This document shows, in pieces, positions 40,064-48,427 of a DNA stretch of 64,000 nt. The notes beneath the pieces are model-generated. The model saw nothing but the letters and a program-made list of their open reading frames with translations. It made no database searches and was not told where the DNA came from. Numbering within the stretch: position 1 is the stretch's first letter; each line of letters starts with the position of its first letter. This DNA comes from an uncultured Prevotellaceae bacterium (GTDB lineage: Bacteria > Bacteroidota > Bacteroidia > Bacteroidales > Bacteroidaceae): NCBI GenBank assembly GCA_902784615.1, contig CACZVN010000001.1:124001-188000 (forward strand). Reading direction: 5' to 3'. The translations under genes were made by a program, and so were the position numbers.

Positions 40064-41707
40064 ATGAAAAAACTGATATATAGTTTTGCAACAGTTCTTC
40101 TGGGTCTGACGAGCTGTATCAGCTTCGACGATGCCACAACAGAGAACTATGGCGCCGGTCCTTCGGTCGATGTGACTGTCTCGGCAGGCATCAAGACTGA
40201 CTCTGCGTTCACAGTGACGATCACACCTGCTCAGGGCGCTCTCTATTACGCTTTTGCCGTTGGTCAGAGTGATGCACCTGAGGCTGTAGATTCTGCTACA
40301 CTCTACAAGGGTGGTTACGGTAATACAGTGCTGAAGGTGGCTGACTATCCCTCTTACACCTTTAACATCGACGATGCTGATCCTAATACGACTTATTGGG
40401 TGTATGCCGTTGCCGGTAGCGACAAGGGTATCATCGGTAACCTCGTGGCCAAGAGTATCACCACCACAGATAAGGAGCTCCCTTATCCTACGACGATTGC
40501 CAAGGATGCTGACAATGCTGCAGTGCAGCTTGGCTTCAGTGAGCCTATCGCACGTGGTGAGGGTGCTGTGGCGGCTAAGTATTATCAGGAGTGGGATGTT
40601 ATGAATCCCGTGGATGTGGCTGAGGAGAATATCTCTGTTACTGTTTCTGGCAGTAAGGCTACATTTGTAGCTGCTGGTGTACCTGCTGGTGCCTATCTCT
40701 GCTTCTCGTATTCAGCTGGTGCTTTCAAAGATCTGAAAGGCAACAACTGTGGGGCTCTGAATAGTGGTCTGAACATGGAGACTGGCAAATTCACAGGTGC
40801 ATGGGTGCACGTGACCAACAAGCCGTTCGCTATTGAAGACTCTTACGTAACAGCTCCTGAGAGTGGTGCACTGATTCCCAGTGTTGACGCTTTCAGAGGT
40901 GCCATCTCCTTCCCCTTCGATATCTTCCGTAACGATGAGGAGGTTAAGGCTAGTGATGTGGTCGTGACTTTCACTAACGGTGCTAGGTCAACGTCTTATA
41001 ATCTGGATCCCTCGTTGTGGAGTGCTGCAGGCAAAGTGTTGACATTCTTCTTGCCCGCAACACCTGAGCAAGGCGACCAGATCTCCGTATCGATTGCAGA
41101 AGGTGCTGTGTACGATGTTTGCGGTAACCCCAACCTCGCTTACAAGAGTGTTGCAGATTGGAAGTTCTTCGCTCCGACGAAGGAGATGTTCCTCGGTAAC
41201 TTTGGCGTATATTACATCTCTTATTTCGATGATACGCAGTCGGTGGCCTCTATGGGTGCCGTCTCTATCGAGGAAGATGCAGAAGTGGAGAACGGTCTGC
41301 TCATCAATGGCCTGCTCATTGATGACTCTCAGATTGAAGCCTCTTATGATCTTAGTACAGCCCAACTGATAATTCCTGATTTCCAGTTCCTGGGTTACTA
41401 CACTGCTCAGAGTGGTGATATCTATAGCCTGTTCTTCGCAACAGCCGATGGTACTGACGCTGCAACCTTTACGCTGAGTGCCGACGGAACTCTGACAGCC
41501 AATGGCATGTGGGGTATCTACGCTCTTGACGAGACCATGGAGAATGAGGTTGGTTGGTTCGATGTGGCCGCTGTTTCTGAGCTCGCTCCACTTGACACCG
41601 CTGCCCGTAAGGCATCTGCCCGTGGTGCCAAGGCTGCCAAGAAAGCCATCAAGAAGATCAATAAGAAGAATATTTCGCGCAAGCTGAACAAGCGCGCTCG
41701 CAAGTAA
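40064..41707 (+). CDS. large lipoprotein with a strongly basic C-terminal tail
   Basis: The 547-residue protein starts with a lipoprotein signal (YSFATVLLGLTSC). It has several beta-sandwich segments: a fibronectin-like part near 40-130 (YTFNIDDADPNTTYWVYAVA) and Ig-like parts with ISVTVSGSKATFVAAGVPAG and VVVTFTNGARSTSYNLD. The last 35 residues switch abruptly to Lys/Arg/Ala repeats (KASARGAKAAKKAIKKINKK, then RKLNKRARK) with about half basic residues. That tail could bind LPS, polysaccharide or nucleic acid; nothing in the rest predicts it. It is the last gene before a strong terminator. Confidence 0.78.
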   Translation: MKKLIYSFATVLLGLTSCISFDDATTENYGAGPSVDVTVSAGIKTDSAFTVTITPAQGALYYAFAVGQSDAPEAVDSATLYKGGYGNTVLKVADYPSYTFNIDDADPNTTYWVYAVAGSDKGIIGNLVAKSITTTDKELPYPTTIAKDADNAAVQLGFSEPIARGEGAVAAKYYQEWDVMNPVDVAEENISVTVSGSKATFVAAGVPAGAYLCFSYSAGAFKDLKGNNCGALNSGLNMETGKFTGAWVHVTNKPFAIEDSYVTAPESGALIPSVDAFRGAISFPFDIFRNDEEVKASDVVVTFTNGARSTSYNLDPSLWSAAGKVLTFFLPATPEQGDQISVSIAEGAVYDVCGNPNLAYKSVADWKFFAPTKEMFLGNFGVYYISYFDDTQSVASMGAVSIEEDAEVENGLLINGLLIDDSQIEASYDLSTAQLIIPDFQFLGYYTAQSGDIYSLFFATADGTDAATFTLSADGTLTANGMWGIYALDETMENEVGWFDVAAVSELAPLDTAARKASARGAKAAKKAIKKINKKNISRKLNKRARK

Positions 41708-41716
41708 ATAACTATT

Positions 41717-41768
41717 AAAAGTCCCCCTCCTTTCCTGCCCTGTGTGGGGAAAGAAGGGGACTTTTTTT
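41717..41768 (+). terminator. rho-independent terminator of the susCD operon
   Basis: AAAAGTCCCC pairs with GGGGACTTTT, and an inner stem CTTTCC/GGAAAG extends it. A run of seven T follows. Confidence 0.9.
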
Positions 41769-41795
41769 GCTTTAACTGAAACCATAGTTGATAAG

Positions 41796-43355
41796 ATGAG
41801 GATTTTAAAGATTGTTTTCTTTTCCGTATTGCTATTGCCTCTGAACCTTCAGGCTGCAGAGGTCAGTCAAGAACAGGCCGCTGCTACAGCCCAGTTACTG
41901 ATGGCTGATCGCGTGAATGACTTCAATACGACGGTTCAGACCGTGAAAACCGTTTACCACAATGGTCAGAAGGTGTATTATATTGTGCAGTTTGCTAAAG
42001 GTGGGTGGGCACTGATCTCTGCTGACGACCACTCGACACCGCTCATCGGCTATAGTGGCGAGGGCGTGTATCAGACAGAAGGTCAGCCTTATAACTTGAG
42101 TAGCATGATGGATTGGTATGCTGAGCAGGTGATTGGCAACGCTAAGCACACCTCGTGGAAGCGTCATGCAGGTTGGGAAGAGGCCAAGCGCCCCCATGCT
42201 GCCAGAACAAGGGCTACCCAGAAGGTGGAACCCCTGATCAAGGTGAACTGGAACCAGAGCGGACGTTACCAGAAGTACTGTCCTAGCGATGCTGATGGCA
42301 CAGCTGTAGTAGGCTGTGTGGCTGTGGGTATGGCTCAGGCAATGAGCGTGGCCCAGTGGCCCGACCATGCGGAAGGGGATCATGGCTATACACACGACAA
42401 ATACGGTAGCATCTATGTCAACTATGATGAGGAACCAGCCTATAATTGGCCCGACATTCTGAGCGGTGCCAACGATCGTGATGATGTTGCCCGCTTGTTG
42501 TGGCATTGTGGCGTGAGTGTCAATATGAATTATGGAGTCGATGGTTCTGGTGCACATACATCCGCTGTTGCAAGTGCCTTGAAGAAATACTTCAAATATC
42601 CTGAGAGCGTGAGATACTATAGTCGAAGTAATTATGAGGGTGACTGGTCCGAGTTGGTTTTGACAGAACTGCTAGAGGGGCGGGCCGTGACCTATGCTGG
42701 CAATGACCCCAAAAAGCACTACGGACACTGCTTTAACCTTGACGGTTACGACGGCGCTTTCTTCCACGTGAACTGGGGTTGGGGTGGTGCGAATAACGGC
42801 TATTTTGGACTCGACGGTCTGAAGGATGCGACGATGGACATGAACTATACTGATGGACAGGAAGTAATTGTGGGTATTAGGCCTCCATCGGAGAAGCCTA
42901 GTAACATCCTTCTCTCTAACACCTCGGTGAAGGCTAATGAGCCCGCAGGTACGGTGGTAGGCGAGATAACGGTAGAAAGCGAGGCCAAGAATCCTGAATA
43001 CGACTTTAAGGTGGTGGGTGAGTATAGTCCGATTTTCCACACAAACCTGCCTGCTCCCTTCAAAATTGAAGATGGTAATCTGGTGACAACAGAGGTGCTG
43101 TCGGCCGACGATGGCGACCGTAATATCGAGATTACAGCTACCAATAAGAAAAACCTTGGTTCGGTGACGCGCCATTTCACTATCAAGGTCACTGGAGGTG
43201 GCTCCGGTATTGCTGATGTTGAGTCGCAAGATGTCGTTAGTGAGGTGTCGTACGACCTGAAGGGCGTGAAAACTAATGACGCCAAGGGTGTGAATATCGT
43301 GCGCCAACAGTTAAGCGATGGTAGCAGCAAGAGTGTTAAGAAAGTAAGAAAGTAA
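41796..43355 (+). CDS. C10 (streptopain-type) cysteine protease with T9SS-like tail
   Basis: The 519-residue protein has a signal peptide (ending NLQA) and a propeptide of the Spi type (residues about 22-120, with YYIVQFAKGGWALISADDHS). The C10 catalytic domain spans about 145-370, with Cys174 in VVGCVAVGMAQAMSVAQWP and His311 in HYGHCFNLDGYDGAFFHVNW. A cadherin-like domain follows (about 385-475). The last residues (VSYDLKGVKTNDAKGVNIVRQ) resemble the YDLQGR...KGxYIV sorting signals of Prevotella T9SS cargo. C10 enzymes include streptopain and PrtT. ATG 41796 is used since the longer frame crosses the terminator. Confidence 0.88.
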   Translation: MRILKIVFFSVLLLPLNLQAAEVSQEQAAATAQLLMADRVNDFNTTVQTVKTVYHNGQKVYYIVQFAKGGWALISADDHSTPLIGYSGEGVYQTEGQPYNLSSMMDWYAEQVIGNAKHTSWKRHAGWEEAKRPHAARTRATQKVEPLIKVNWNQSGRYQKYCPSDADGTAVVGCVAVGMAQAMSVAQWPDHAEGDHGYTHDKYGSIYVNYDEEPAYNWPDILSGANDRDDVARLLWHCGVSVNMNYGVDGSGAHTSAVASALKKYFKYPESVRYYSRSNYEGDWSELVLTELLEGRAVTYAGNDPKKHYGHCFNLDGYDGAFFHVNWGWGGANNGYFGLDGLKDATMDMNYTDGQEVIVGIRPPSEKPSNILLSNTSVKANEPAGTVVGEITVESEAKNPEYDFKVVGEYSPIFHTNLPAPFKIEDGNLVTTEVLSADDGDRNIEITATNKKNLGSVTRHFTIKVTGGGSGIADVESQDVVSEVSYDLKGVKTNDAKGVNIVRQQLSDGSSKSVKKVRK

Positions 43356-43370
43356 AAAGGTAAAAAAGAT

Positions 43371-44090
43371 ATGAGAACAATGAATGTGATGGCAAAAATG
43401 GTAAAAATGGTTTTACCTTTTTACCTTTTTACCCTTTTACCCGTTCAGGTGTGTGCGCAGAAGTTCGAACCTAACACTAACTGGCCTTATCTGTATGAGA
43501 GCTTTACGCCAGGTGTCATCTTCTTTGATGGCAACACGAAGAGTGAGGCCGACTTGAATATCCACCTGTGGGGTAATGTGCTGCATTATGTGGGCAACGA
43601 CGGGAAAATCTTCCAGAGCAAGGACAAGAATGTGATTCGTGTGGAAATTGGCAGCGATGCCTATATCTTCATGAATCAGAAACTTGTTAAGATTCTGGCG
43701 GCAGAGGGTACGAACATACTGGTGAAGTTGACCAGTGGGGATTTTGATGCAATGCGCTCCAGTGGTGGAGGAGCTTATGGCTCAAGTACCAACTCTTCAT
43801 CTACAAAAGATCTGTCGTCGCTGGATGTTGATCTCCGTGGAATGGATAAACCCGAACTGGGTCTGATGCTTCAGGAGAAGAATGACGGACGTATTATCCC
43901 GCTCGTGGATTCCTTTTTCTTCATTATCGGTGACCAGCAGGTGGAGGCTACCAAGAAAGGCGTAGAGAAGTTTGTTGGCGATGACAAGAAAGATGTCCTG
44001 AAACAGTTCCTGAAGGATAATAAGATCAAGTGGAAGAATGAGGAGTCGTTAGGACTGTTACTACAGTTCCTTGCCGGAAGTGCAAAATGA
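43371..44090 (+). CDS. secreted hypothetical protein
   Basis: The 239-residue protein has a signal peptide (VLPFYLFTLLPVQVCA, then QKFEPN) encoded by DNA that repeats TTTTTACC. The mature part contains a Ser/Gly-rich linker (SSGGGAYGSSTNSSS) and a Lys-rich helical end (KKDVLKQFLKDNKIKWKNEE). I recognise no domain. It starts 15 nt after the C10 protease gene and is probably co-transcribed with it, so it could be a partner or inhibitor of the protease, but that is only a position argument. Confidence 0.65.
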   Translation: MRTMNVMAKMVKMVLPFYLFTLLPVQVCAQKFEPNTNWPYLYESFTPGVIFFDGNTKSEADLNIHLWGNVLHYVGNDGKIFQSKDKNVIRVEIGSDAYIFMNQKLVKILAAEGTNILVKLTSGDFDAMRSSGGGAYGSSTNSSSTKDLSSLDVDLRGMDKPELGLMLQEKNDGRIIPLVDSFFFIIGDQQVEATKKGVEKFVGDDKKDVLKQFLKDNKIKWKNEESLGLLLQFLAGSAK

Positions 44091-44164
44091 TAGACATCAT
44101 CATTGATTTATGTCATTAATGCAAAATTATTTCCGTTTTTGCTTGCATATTGATATTTTATGTG

Positions 44165-44172
44165 TACCTTTG
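44165..44172 (+). promoter_or_regulatory. -7 box (TACCTTTG) for asnA
   Basis: An exact TAnnTTTG box lies 48 nt before the ATG. The nearest TTTG upstream is 23 bp away, slightly too far. Confidence 0.55.
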
Positions 44173-44220
44173 CAGCGCAAATGAAAAAGCTGTAATAGTT
44201 AATTGAGCATAAACTGAGAT

Positions 44221-45258
44221 ATGGGACAAGTCATTCAACCCGTGATGTATGAGCCGCTGCTCGACACAAAACAGACGGAGCAGGGTATTAAACTGATCAA
44301 GGATTTCTTTCAGCAGAACCTTTCCACGGAACTGAGGCTGCGTCGTGTGACGGCACCGCTTTTCGTGCTGAAGGGGCTGGGCATTAACGACGACCTGAAC
44401 GGTGTGGAGCGCCCCGTGAGTTTCCCCATCAAGGACCTGGGCGACGCCAAGGCTGAGGTGGTCCACTCGCTGGCCAAATGGAAGCGTCTGTCGCTGGCAG
44501 AGTATCAGATAGAACCAGGTTATGGTATCTATACGGATATGAACGCCATCCGTGCTGACGAGGAACTCGACAACCTTCACTCGCTGTATGTGGATCAGTG
44601 GGACTGGGAAGCCGTGATCCGTCGTGAGGACCGTACACTCTCGTTCTTGAAGAATATCGTGGAGCGTATCTATGCCGCTATCCGCCGTACGGAGTACTTG
44701 ACGTGTGAGACGTATCCCCAGATCAAGCCCTTCCTGCCTGAGAAGATCCACTTCATCCATGCAGAAGAATTGTTGAAGATGTACCCTGACAAGACACCGA
44801 AGGAGCGCGAGGATGCTATCTGTGAAGCGTACGGAGCCGTATTTATCATTGGTATTGGTGGCAAATTGTCGAACGGTGAAAAGCACGATGGTCGTGCTCC
44901 CGACTATGATGACTGGAGCACGATTGCCGAAGACGGCCGCGCTGGTCTGAATGGCGACATTCTGATCTGGTATCCAGTCTTAGGACGTTCGTTCGAACTC
45001 TCATCAATGGGTATCCGCGTCGATAAGGAGAGTCTGCTGCGCCAGTTGAAGATTGAGGGTCAGGAGGAGCGTGAACAGCTCTATTTCCACCAGCAGTTGC
45101 TGAACGACAAACTGCCCCTGAGCATCGGTGGTGGTATTGGCCAGAGCCGTCTCTGCATGGTGCTGCTCCACAAGGGGCACATCGGAGAGATCCAGGCTTC
45201 GATCTGGCCCGACGACATGCGCAAGGAGTGCAAGAAACTGGGCATGAATCTGATATAG
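44221..45258 (+). CDS. asnA: aspartate-ammonia ligase (asparagine synthetase A)
   Basis: The 345-residue enzyme makes asparagine from aspartate, ammonia and ATP. It belongs to the class-II aminoacyl-tRNA-synthetase-like fold. Typical segments are LRLRRVTAPLFVLKGLGINDDLNG, VVHSLAKWKRLSLAEY, GIYTDMNAIRADEELDNLHS and LPLSIGGGIGQSRLCMVLL near the C-terminus. Length and motifs match the family (about 330-345 residues). It is a single gene with its own promoter, followed by a long hairpin that probably ends its transcript. Confidence 0.97.
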   Translation: MGQVIQPVMYEPLLDTKQTEQGIKLIKDFFQQNLSTELRLRRVTAPLFVLKGLGINDDLNGVERPVSFPIKDLGDAKAEVVHSLAKWKRLSLAEYQIEPGYGIYTDMNAIRADEELDNLHSLYVDQWDWEAVIRREDRTLSFLKNIVERIYAAIRRTEYLTCETYPQIKPFLPEKIHFIHAEELLKMYPDKTPKEREDAICEAYGAVFIIGIGGKLSNGEKHDGRAPDYDDWSTIAEDGRAGLNGDILIWYPVLGRSFELSSMGIRVDKESLLRQLKIEGQEEREQLYFHQQLLNDKLPLSIGGGIGQSRLCMVLLHKGHIGEIQASIWPDDMRKECKKLGMNLI

Positions 45259-45281
45259 GAATTGACCTATCATATTTTAAC

Positions 45282-45337
45282 ACGGATTAATCTAAATTTT
45301 CGTTGTGAAAATGAGGATTAATCCGTTTTCTTTTTGT
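45282..45337 (+). terminator. bulged hairpin and T-run after asnA
   Basis: Perfect 11-bp outer arms ACGGATTAATC and GATTAATCCGT (45282-45326) enclose an inner ATTTTC/GAAAAT stem. TTTTCTTTTT follows. The T-run touches the purH -7 box. Confidence 0.7.
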
Positions 45338-45344
45338 AACTTTG
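45337..45344 (+). promoter_or_regulatory. -7 box (TAACTTTG) for the purH-mre operon
   Basis: An exact TAnnTTTG box lies 40 nt before the ATG. No clear -33 TTTG was found because that region is the asnA hairpin. Confidence 0.55.
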
Positions 45345-45384
45345 CAGCCCAATTCGAATTGTTTATAACGTTATAAAGAGTAAA

Positions 45385-45978
45385 ATGGCAGAAACTAAGA
45401 AGATTAAGACCGCATTGGTGTCGGTCTTCCACAAGGATGGGCTGGACGAACTCCTGAAGAAACTGAATGAGGAGGGCGTGAAGTTCCTTTCCACTGGAGG
45501 TACACAGAAGTTTATTGAGTCACTCGGCTATGAGTGCCAGAAGGTAGAGGACGTGACGACGTATCCCTCGATCCTCGGCGGTCGTGTGAAGACCCTGCAT
45601 CCGAAGGTGTTCGGAGGCATTCTGGCCCGTCGTGACAACGAGGGCGACCTTGACCAGATGAAGCAGTACGAGATTCCTGAGATCGACCTCGTGATCGTAG
45701 ATCTCTATCCGTTTGAGCAGACCGTGGCCAGTGGTGCCTCGGAGGCTGACATCATTGAGAAGATCGATATCGGTGGTATCTCGCTGATCCGTGCCGGTGC
45801 GAAGAACTTCAACGACGTGGTAATCGTGCCCAGTAAGGCAGAGTATGGCGTACTGCTGGATATCCTGAAAGCCCAGGGTGCAGAGACGACGCTGGCCCAG
45901 CGCCGCGATTTCGCTACCCGTGCCTTCGGTGTAAGTTCGCATTACGACACCGCCATCAATGCTTGGTTTAAGAAGTAA
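45385..45978 (+). CDS. purH: standalone IMP cyclohydrolase (N-terminal half of PurH)
   Basis: The 197-residue protein matches only the MGS-fold cyclohydrolase half of PurH: TALVSVFHKDGLDELLKKL, FLSTGGTQKFIESLGY, ILGGRVKTLHPKVFGGILARR, and IDIGGISLIRAGAKNF. The last step of IMP synthesis (FAICAR to IMP) is catalysed by this half. E. coli PurH (about 529 residues) carries an additional formyltransferase half, which is absent here; that activity must come from another gene. It is followed by mreB after a 43-nt A/T-rich linker that contains the duplicated 13-mer ATTAAATTTCAGG-type sequence. Confidence 0.9.
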   Translation: MAETKKIKTALVSVFHKDGLDELLKKLNEEGVKFLSTGGTQKFIESLGYECQKVEDVTTYPSILGGRVKTLHPKVFGGILARRDNEGDLDQMKQYEIPEIDLVIVDLYPFEQTVASGASEADIIEKIDIGGISLIRAGAKNFNDVVIVPSKAEYGVLLDILKAQGAETTLAQRRDFATRAFGVSSHYDTAINAWFKK

Positions 45979-46021
45979 TCTAACATTAAATTTCAGAAAA
46001 CATTAAACATTAAATTTCAGG

Positions 46022-47044
46022 ATGGGATTTTTTAGTTTTGTACAAGAGATAGCAATGGATCTGGGAACGGCCAACACGATCATCATCAGTGATGATAAGA
46101 TCGTGGTGGATGAGCCTTCGGTCGTTGCCCTTGATCGCCGTACCGACAAGATGGTTGCCGTCGGTAACGAGGCGAAGATGATGTATGAGAAGACGCATGA
46201 GAACATCCGTACCATCCGTCCGCTGCGTGACGGTGTGATCGCCGACTTCTCTGCCTGTGAGCAGATGATGCGTGGTCTGATCAAGATGGTACACTCGGGT
46301 TCCCGTTTGTTCTCACCCTCCCTCCGTATGGTGATTGGTGTGCCTTCAGGTTCTACTGAGGTGGAGTTGCGTGCCGTGCGCGACTCTGCTGAGCATGCCG
46401 ACGGCCGTGATGTCTATCTGATTTTCGAGCCGATGGCTGCTGCCATTGGTATCGGTATCGATGTCGAGGCTCCAGAGGGTAATATGATCGTGGATATCGG
46501 TGGCGGTTCTACGGAGATCGCCGTGATCTCACTGGGTGGTATCGTCTGCAATAACTCTATCCGTACGGCAGGTGATGACCTGACGGCCGACATCCAGGAG
46601 TATATGTACCGTCAGCATAACGTGAAGGTGTCTGAGCGTATGGCAGAGCGTATCAAGATCAATGTGGGATCTGCCCTGACCGATCTTGGTGAGGAGGCTC
46701 CCGAGGATTATCTCGTACACGGTCCTAACCGTATCACGGCCCTGCCGATGGAGGTGCCCGTATGCTATCAGGAGATTGCCCACTGTTTGGATAAGACGGT
46801 GTCGAAGATCGAGAATGCTGTGCTCTCTGCTCTGGAGAACACGCCGCCCGAGCTCTATGCTGATATCGTGAAGAACGGTATCTATCTGGCTGGTGGCGGT
46901 GCCCTGCTGCGTGGTCTTGACAAGCGTCTGACCGAAAAGATGCATATCCCCTTCCATGTACCCGAGGATCCTCTCCACAGTGTGGCAAAGGGTGCTGGTA
47001 TCGCACTGAAGAACCTCGATCGGTTTACTTTCCTGATGAGGTAA
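46022..47044 (+). CDS. mreB: rod-shape determining protein MreB
   Basis: The 340-residue bacterial actin forms filaments that direct cell-wall insertion. The nucleotide-binding motifs are IAMDLGTANTII (phosphate 1), IVDIGGGSTEIAVISLGGIV (phosphate 2) and IYLAGGGALLRGLDKRL (adenosine). A membrane-binding amphipathic N-terminus (MGFFSFVQ) is present. It heads the mreBCD-mrdA-rodA cluster and has no promoter of its own visible, so it probably depends on the purH promoter. Confidence 0.97.
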   Translation: MGFFSFVQEIAMDLGTANTIIISDDKIVVDEPSVVALDRRTDKMVAVGNEAKMMYEKTHENIRTIRPLRDGVIADFSACEQMMRGLIKMVHSGSRLFSPSLRMVIGVPSGSTEVELRAVRDSAEHADGRDVYLIFEPMAAAIGIGIDVEAPEGNMIVDIGGGSTEIAVISLGGIVCNNSIRTAGDDLTADIQEYMYRQHNVKVSERMAERIKINVGSALTDLGEEAPEDYLVHGPNRITALPMEVPVCYQEIAHCLDKTVSKIENAVLSALENTPPELYADIVKNGIYLAGGGALLRGLDKRLTEKMHIPFHVPEDPLHSVAKGAGIALKNLDRFTFLMR

Positions 47045-47053
47045 TACCCGGGA

Positions 47054-47920
47054 ATGCGCAATCTGCTGGATTTCCTGACGAAGTATCATCACTGGTTCCT
47101 TTTCATCTTCTTGGAAGTGACCAGTGGTGTTCTGTTGTTTAAGTACAACAGCTATCAGGGCAGTGTCTGGCTCTCTTCCGCCAATGCAGTGGTGGGAAAG
47201 ATCTACGAGTGGGAGAGTGATGCCTTGTCATTCTTTACCCAGACCAGGGCTAATGAGGAACTCACCATACGTAATTTCTATCTCGAGCGACAGGTCGATC
47301 AGTTACGGCGGCTCTATGCTGAGGCAACGCGTGATACAACGGTGATGGAACGCAACGAACTGCAGTTCCTGAGCCAGTATCAGTTGATTCCTGCAAAGGT
47401 TGTCGATAACTCCCTGAATAAATTGGAGAACCTGATGACCATCGACAAGGGCCGTGCCGACGGTGTGGAGGTAGATATGGGTGTAGCCTGTGGCAACGGT
47501 GTTGTCGGTGTAGTCTATTTGGTCGGTGATCACTATTCTGTGGTCATTCCTGTCCTGAACGCCTCTTCCTCACGCATCAGCTGCGCTATCCGTGACCGTG
47601 GGTATTTCGGCTACCTGCATTGGTACGGTGGCGACCCCACTGTCGCTTATGTAGAGGATATACCCCGTCATGCGAAGTTCAAGTTGGGAGAGTGGGTGGT
47701 TACGAGTGGCTTCTCCTCCATCTTCCCTTCTGGCGTGATGGTGGGAAAGATAGAACAGGCCTATAACTCCAGCGACGGATTGTCGTATAAGTTGAAGGTG
47801 CAGTTGAGTACGGACTTCAGTTGTGTGCGTGATGTGGTGGTCATCAGTGACAGGAGTATCGCTGAGCGTGCTGCCGTCATGCAGGCTGCCCGTGACTCGA
47901 TGAATGTCAAACAGAGATAG
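47054..47920 (+). CDS. mreC: rod-shape determining protein MreC
   Basis: The 288-residue protein has one N-terminal membrane helix (FLFIFLEVTSGVLLFKY) and a coiled coil (NEELTIRNFYLERQVDQLRRL). The periplasmic beta domains follow (IPAKVVDNSLNKLENLMTIDKGRADGVEVDMGV, then ASSSRISCAIRDRGYFGYL). MreC links the cytoplasmic MreB filaments to PBP2. It starts 9 nt after mreB. Confidence 0.94.
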   Translation: MRNLLDFLTKYHHWFLFIFLEVTSGVLLFKYNSYQGSVWLSSANAVVGKIYEWESDALSFFTQTRANEELTIRNFYLERQVDQLRRLYAEATRDTTVMERNELQFLSQYQLIPAKVVDNSLNKLENLMTIDKGRADGVEVDMGVACGNGVVGVVYLVGDHYSVVIPVLNASSSRISCAIRDRGYFGYLHWYGGDPTVAYVEDIPRHAKFKLGEWVVTSGFSSIFPSGVMVGKIEQAYNSSDGLSYKLKVQLSTDFSCVRDVVVISDRSIAERAAVMQAARDSMNVKQR

Positions 47921-47932
47921 GAAGAGACGGTT

Positions 47933-48427
47933 ATGGAACATGTAGAACGGTTAGTGGTGTTTGTGGTGCTCTTGGTGGTTCAGGTGCTGATCCTGAATCA
48001 TATCTGCCTGTTTCAGGTGGCCACACCCTTGCTTTACGTCTTTTTCCCCATCACCTTCCGTCGGGGTACGCCGAAGTGGATGATCCTGTTGTGGAGCTTT
48101 GGCCTGGGACTGATGGTCGATATGTTCTCCAACACCCCAGGACTGGCTACAGGCTGTCTGACACTCATCGGCTTTATCCAGCCTTACCTGTTAGAGCCTT
48201 TGGTACCACGTGACTCTGCGGAGAATCTGAAGACCTCTGCAGCAACGTTGGGTGTAAGCAAGTTCGCTACGCTTTGCACGATATTAGTGGCACTCTATTG
48301 TCTGCTGTTCTTTGCCTTGGAGTCCTTCACTTTCTTTAGTTGGCAGTTGTGGCTCCTGCGGGCAGGCGGCAGCGCACTGCTGACATTGGTCTTGGTATTT
48401 GCTGTTGAAAGTATTCGTTCAAGGTGA
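47933..48427 (+). CDS. mreD: rod-shape determining protein MreD
   Basis: The 164-residue, mostly hydrophobic protein has about five membrane segments. It has the MreD-type PLLYVFFPITFRRGTPKWM and the GLGLMVDMFSNTPGL segment near residue 60. It is the inner-membrane partner of MreC. It starts 12 nt after mreC, and its stop overlaps the GTG start of mrdA by 4 nt, so translation is coupled. Confidence 0.9.
   Translation: MEHVERLVVFVVLLVVQVLILNHICLFQVATPLLYVFFPITFRRGTPKWMILLWSFGLGLMVDMFSNTPGLATGCLTLIGFIQPYLLEPLVPRDSAENLKTSAATLGVSKFATLCTILVALYCLLFFALESFTFFSWQLWLLRAGGSALLTLVLVFAVESIRSR

Noticed and set aside
41742..41795. Longer N-terminus for the C10 protease starting at 41742
   Set aside because: It reads through the susCD terminator hairpin; a good signal peptide starts at 41796.
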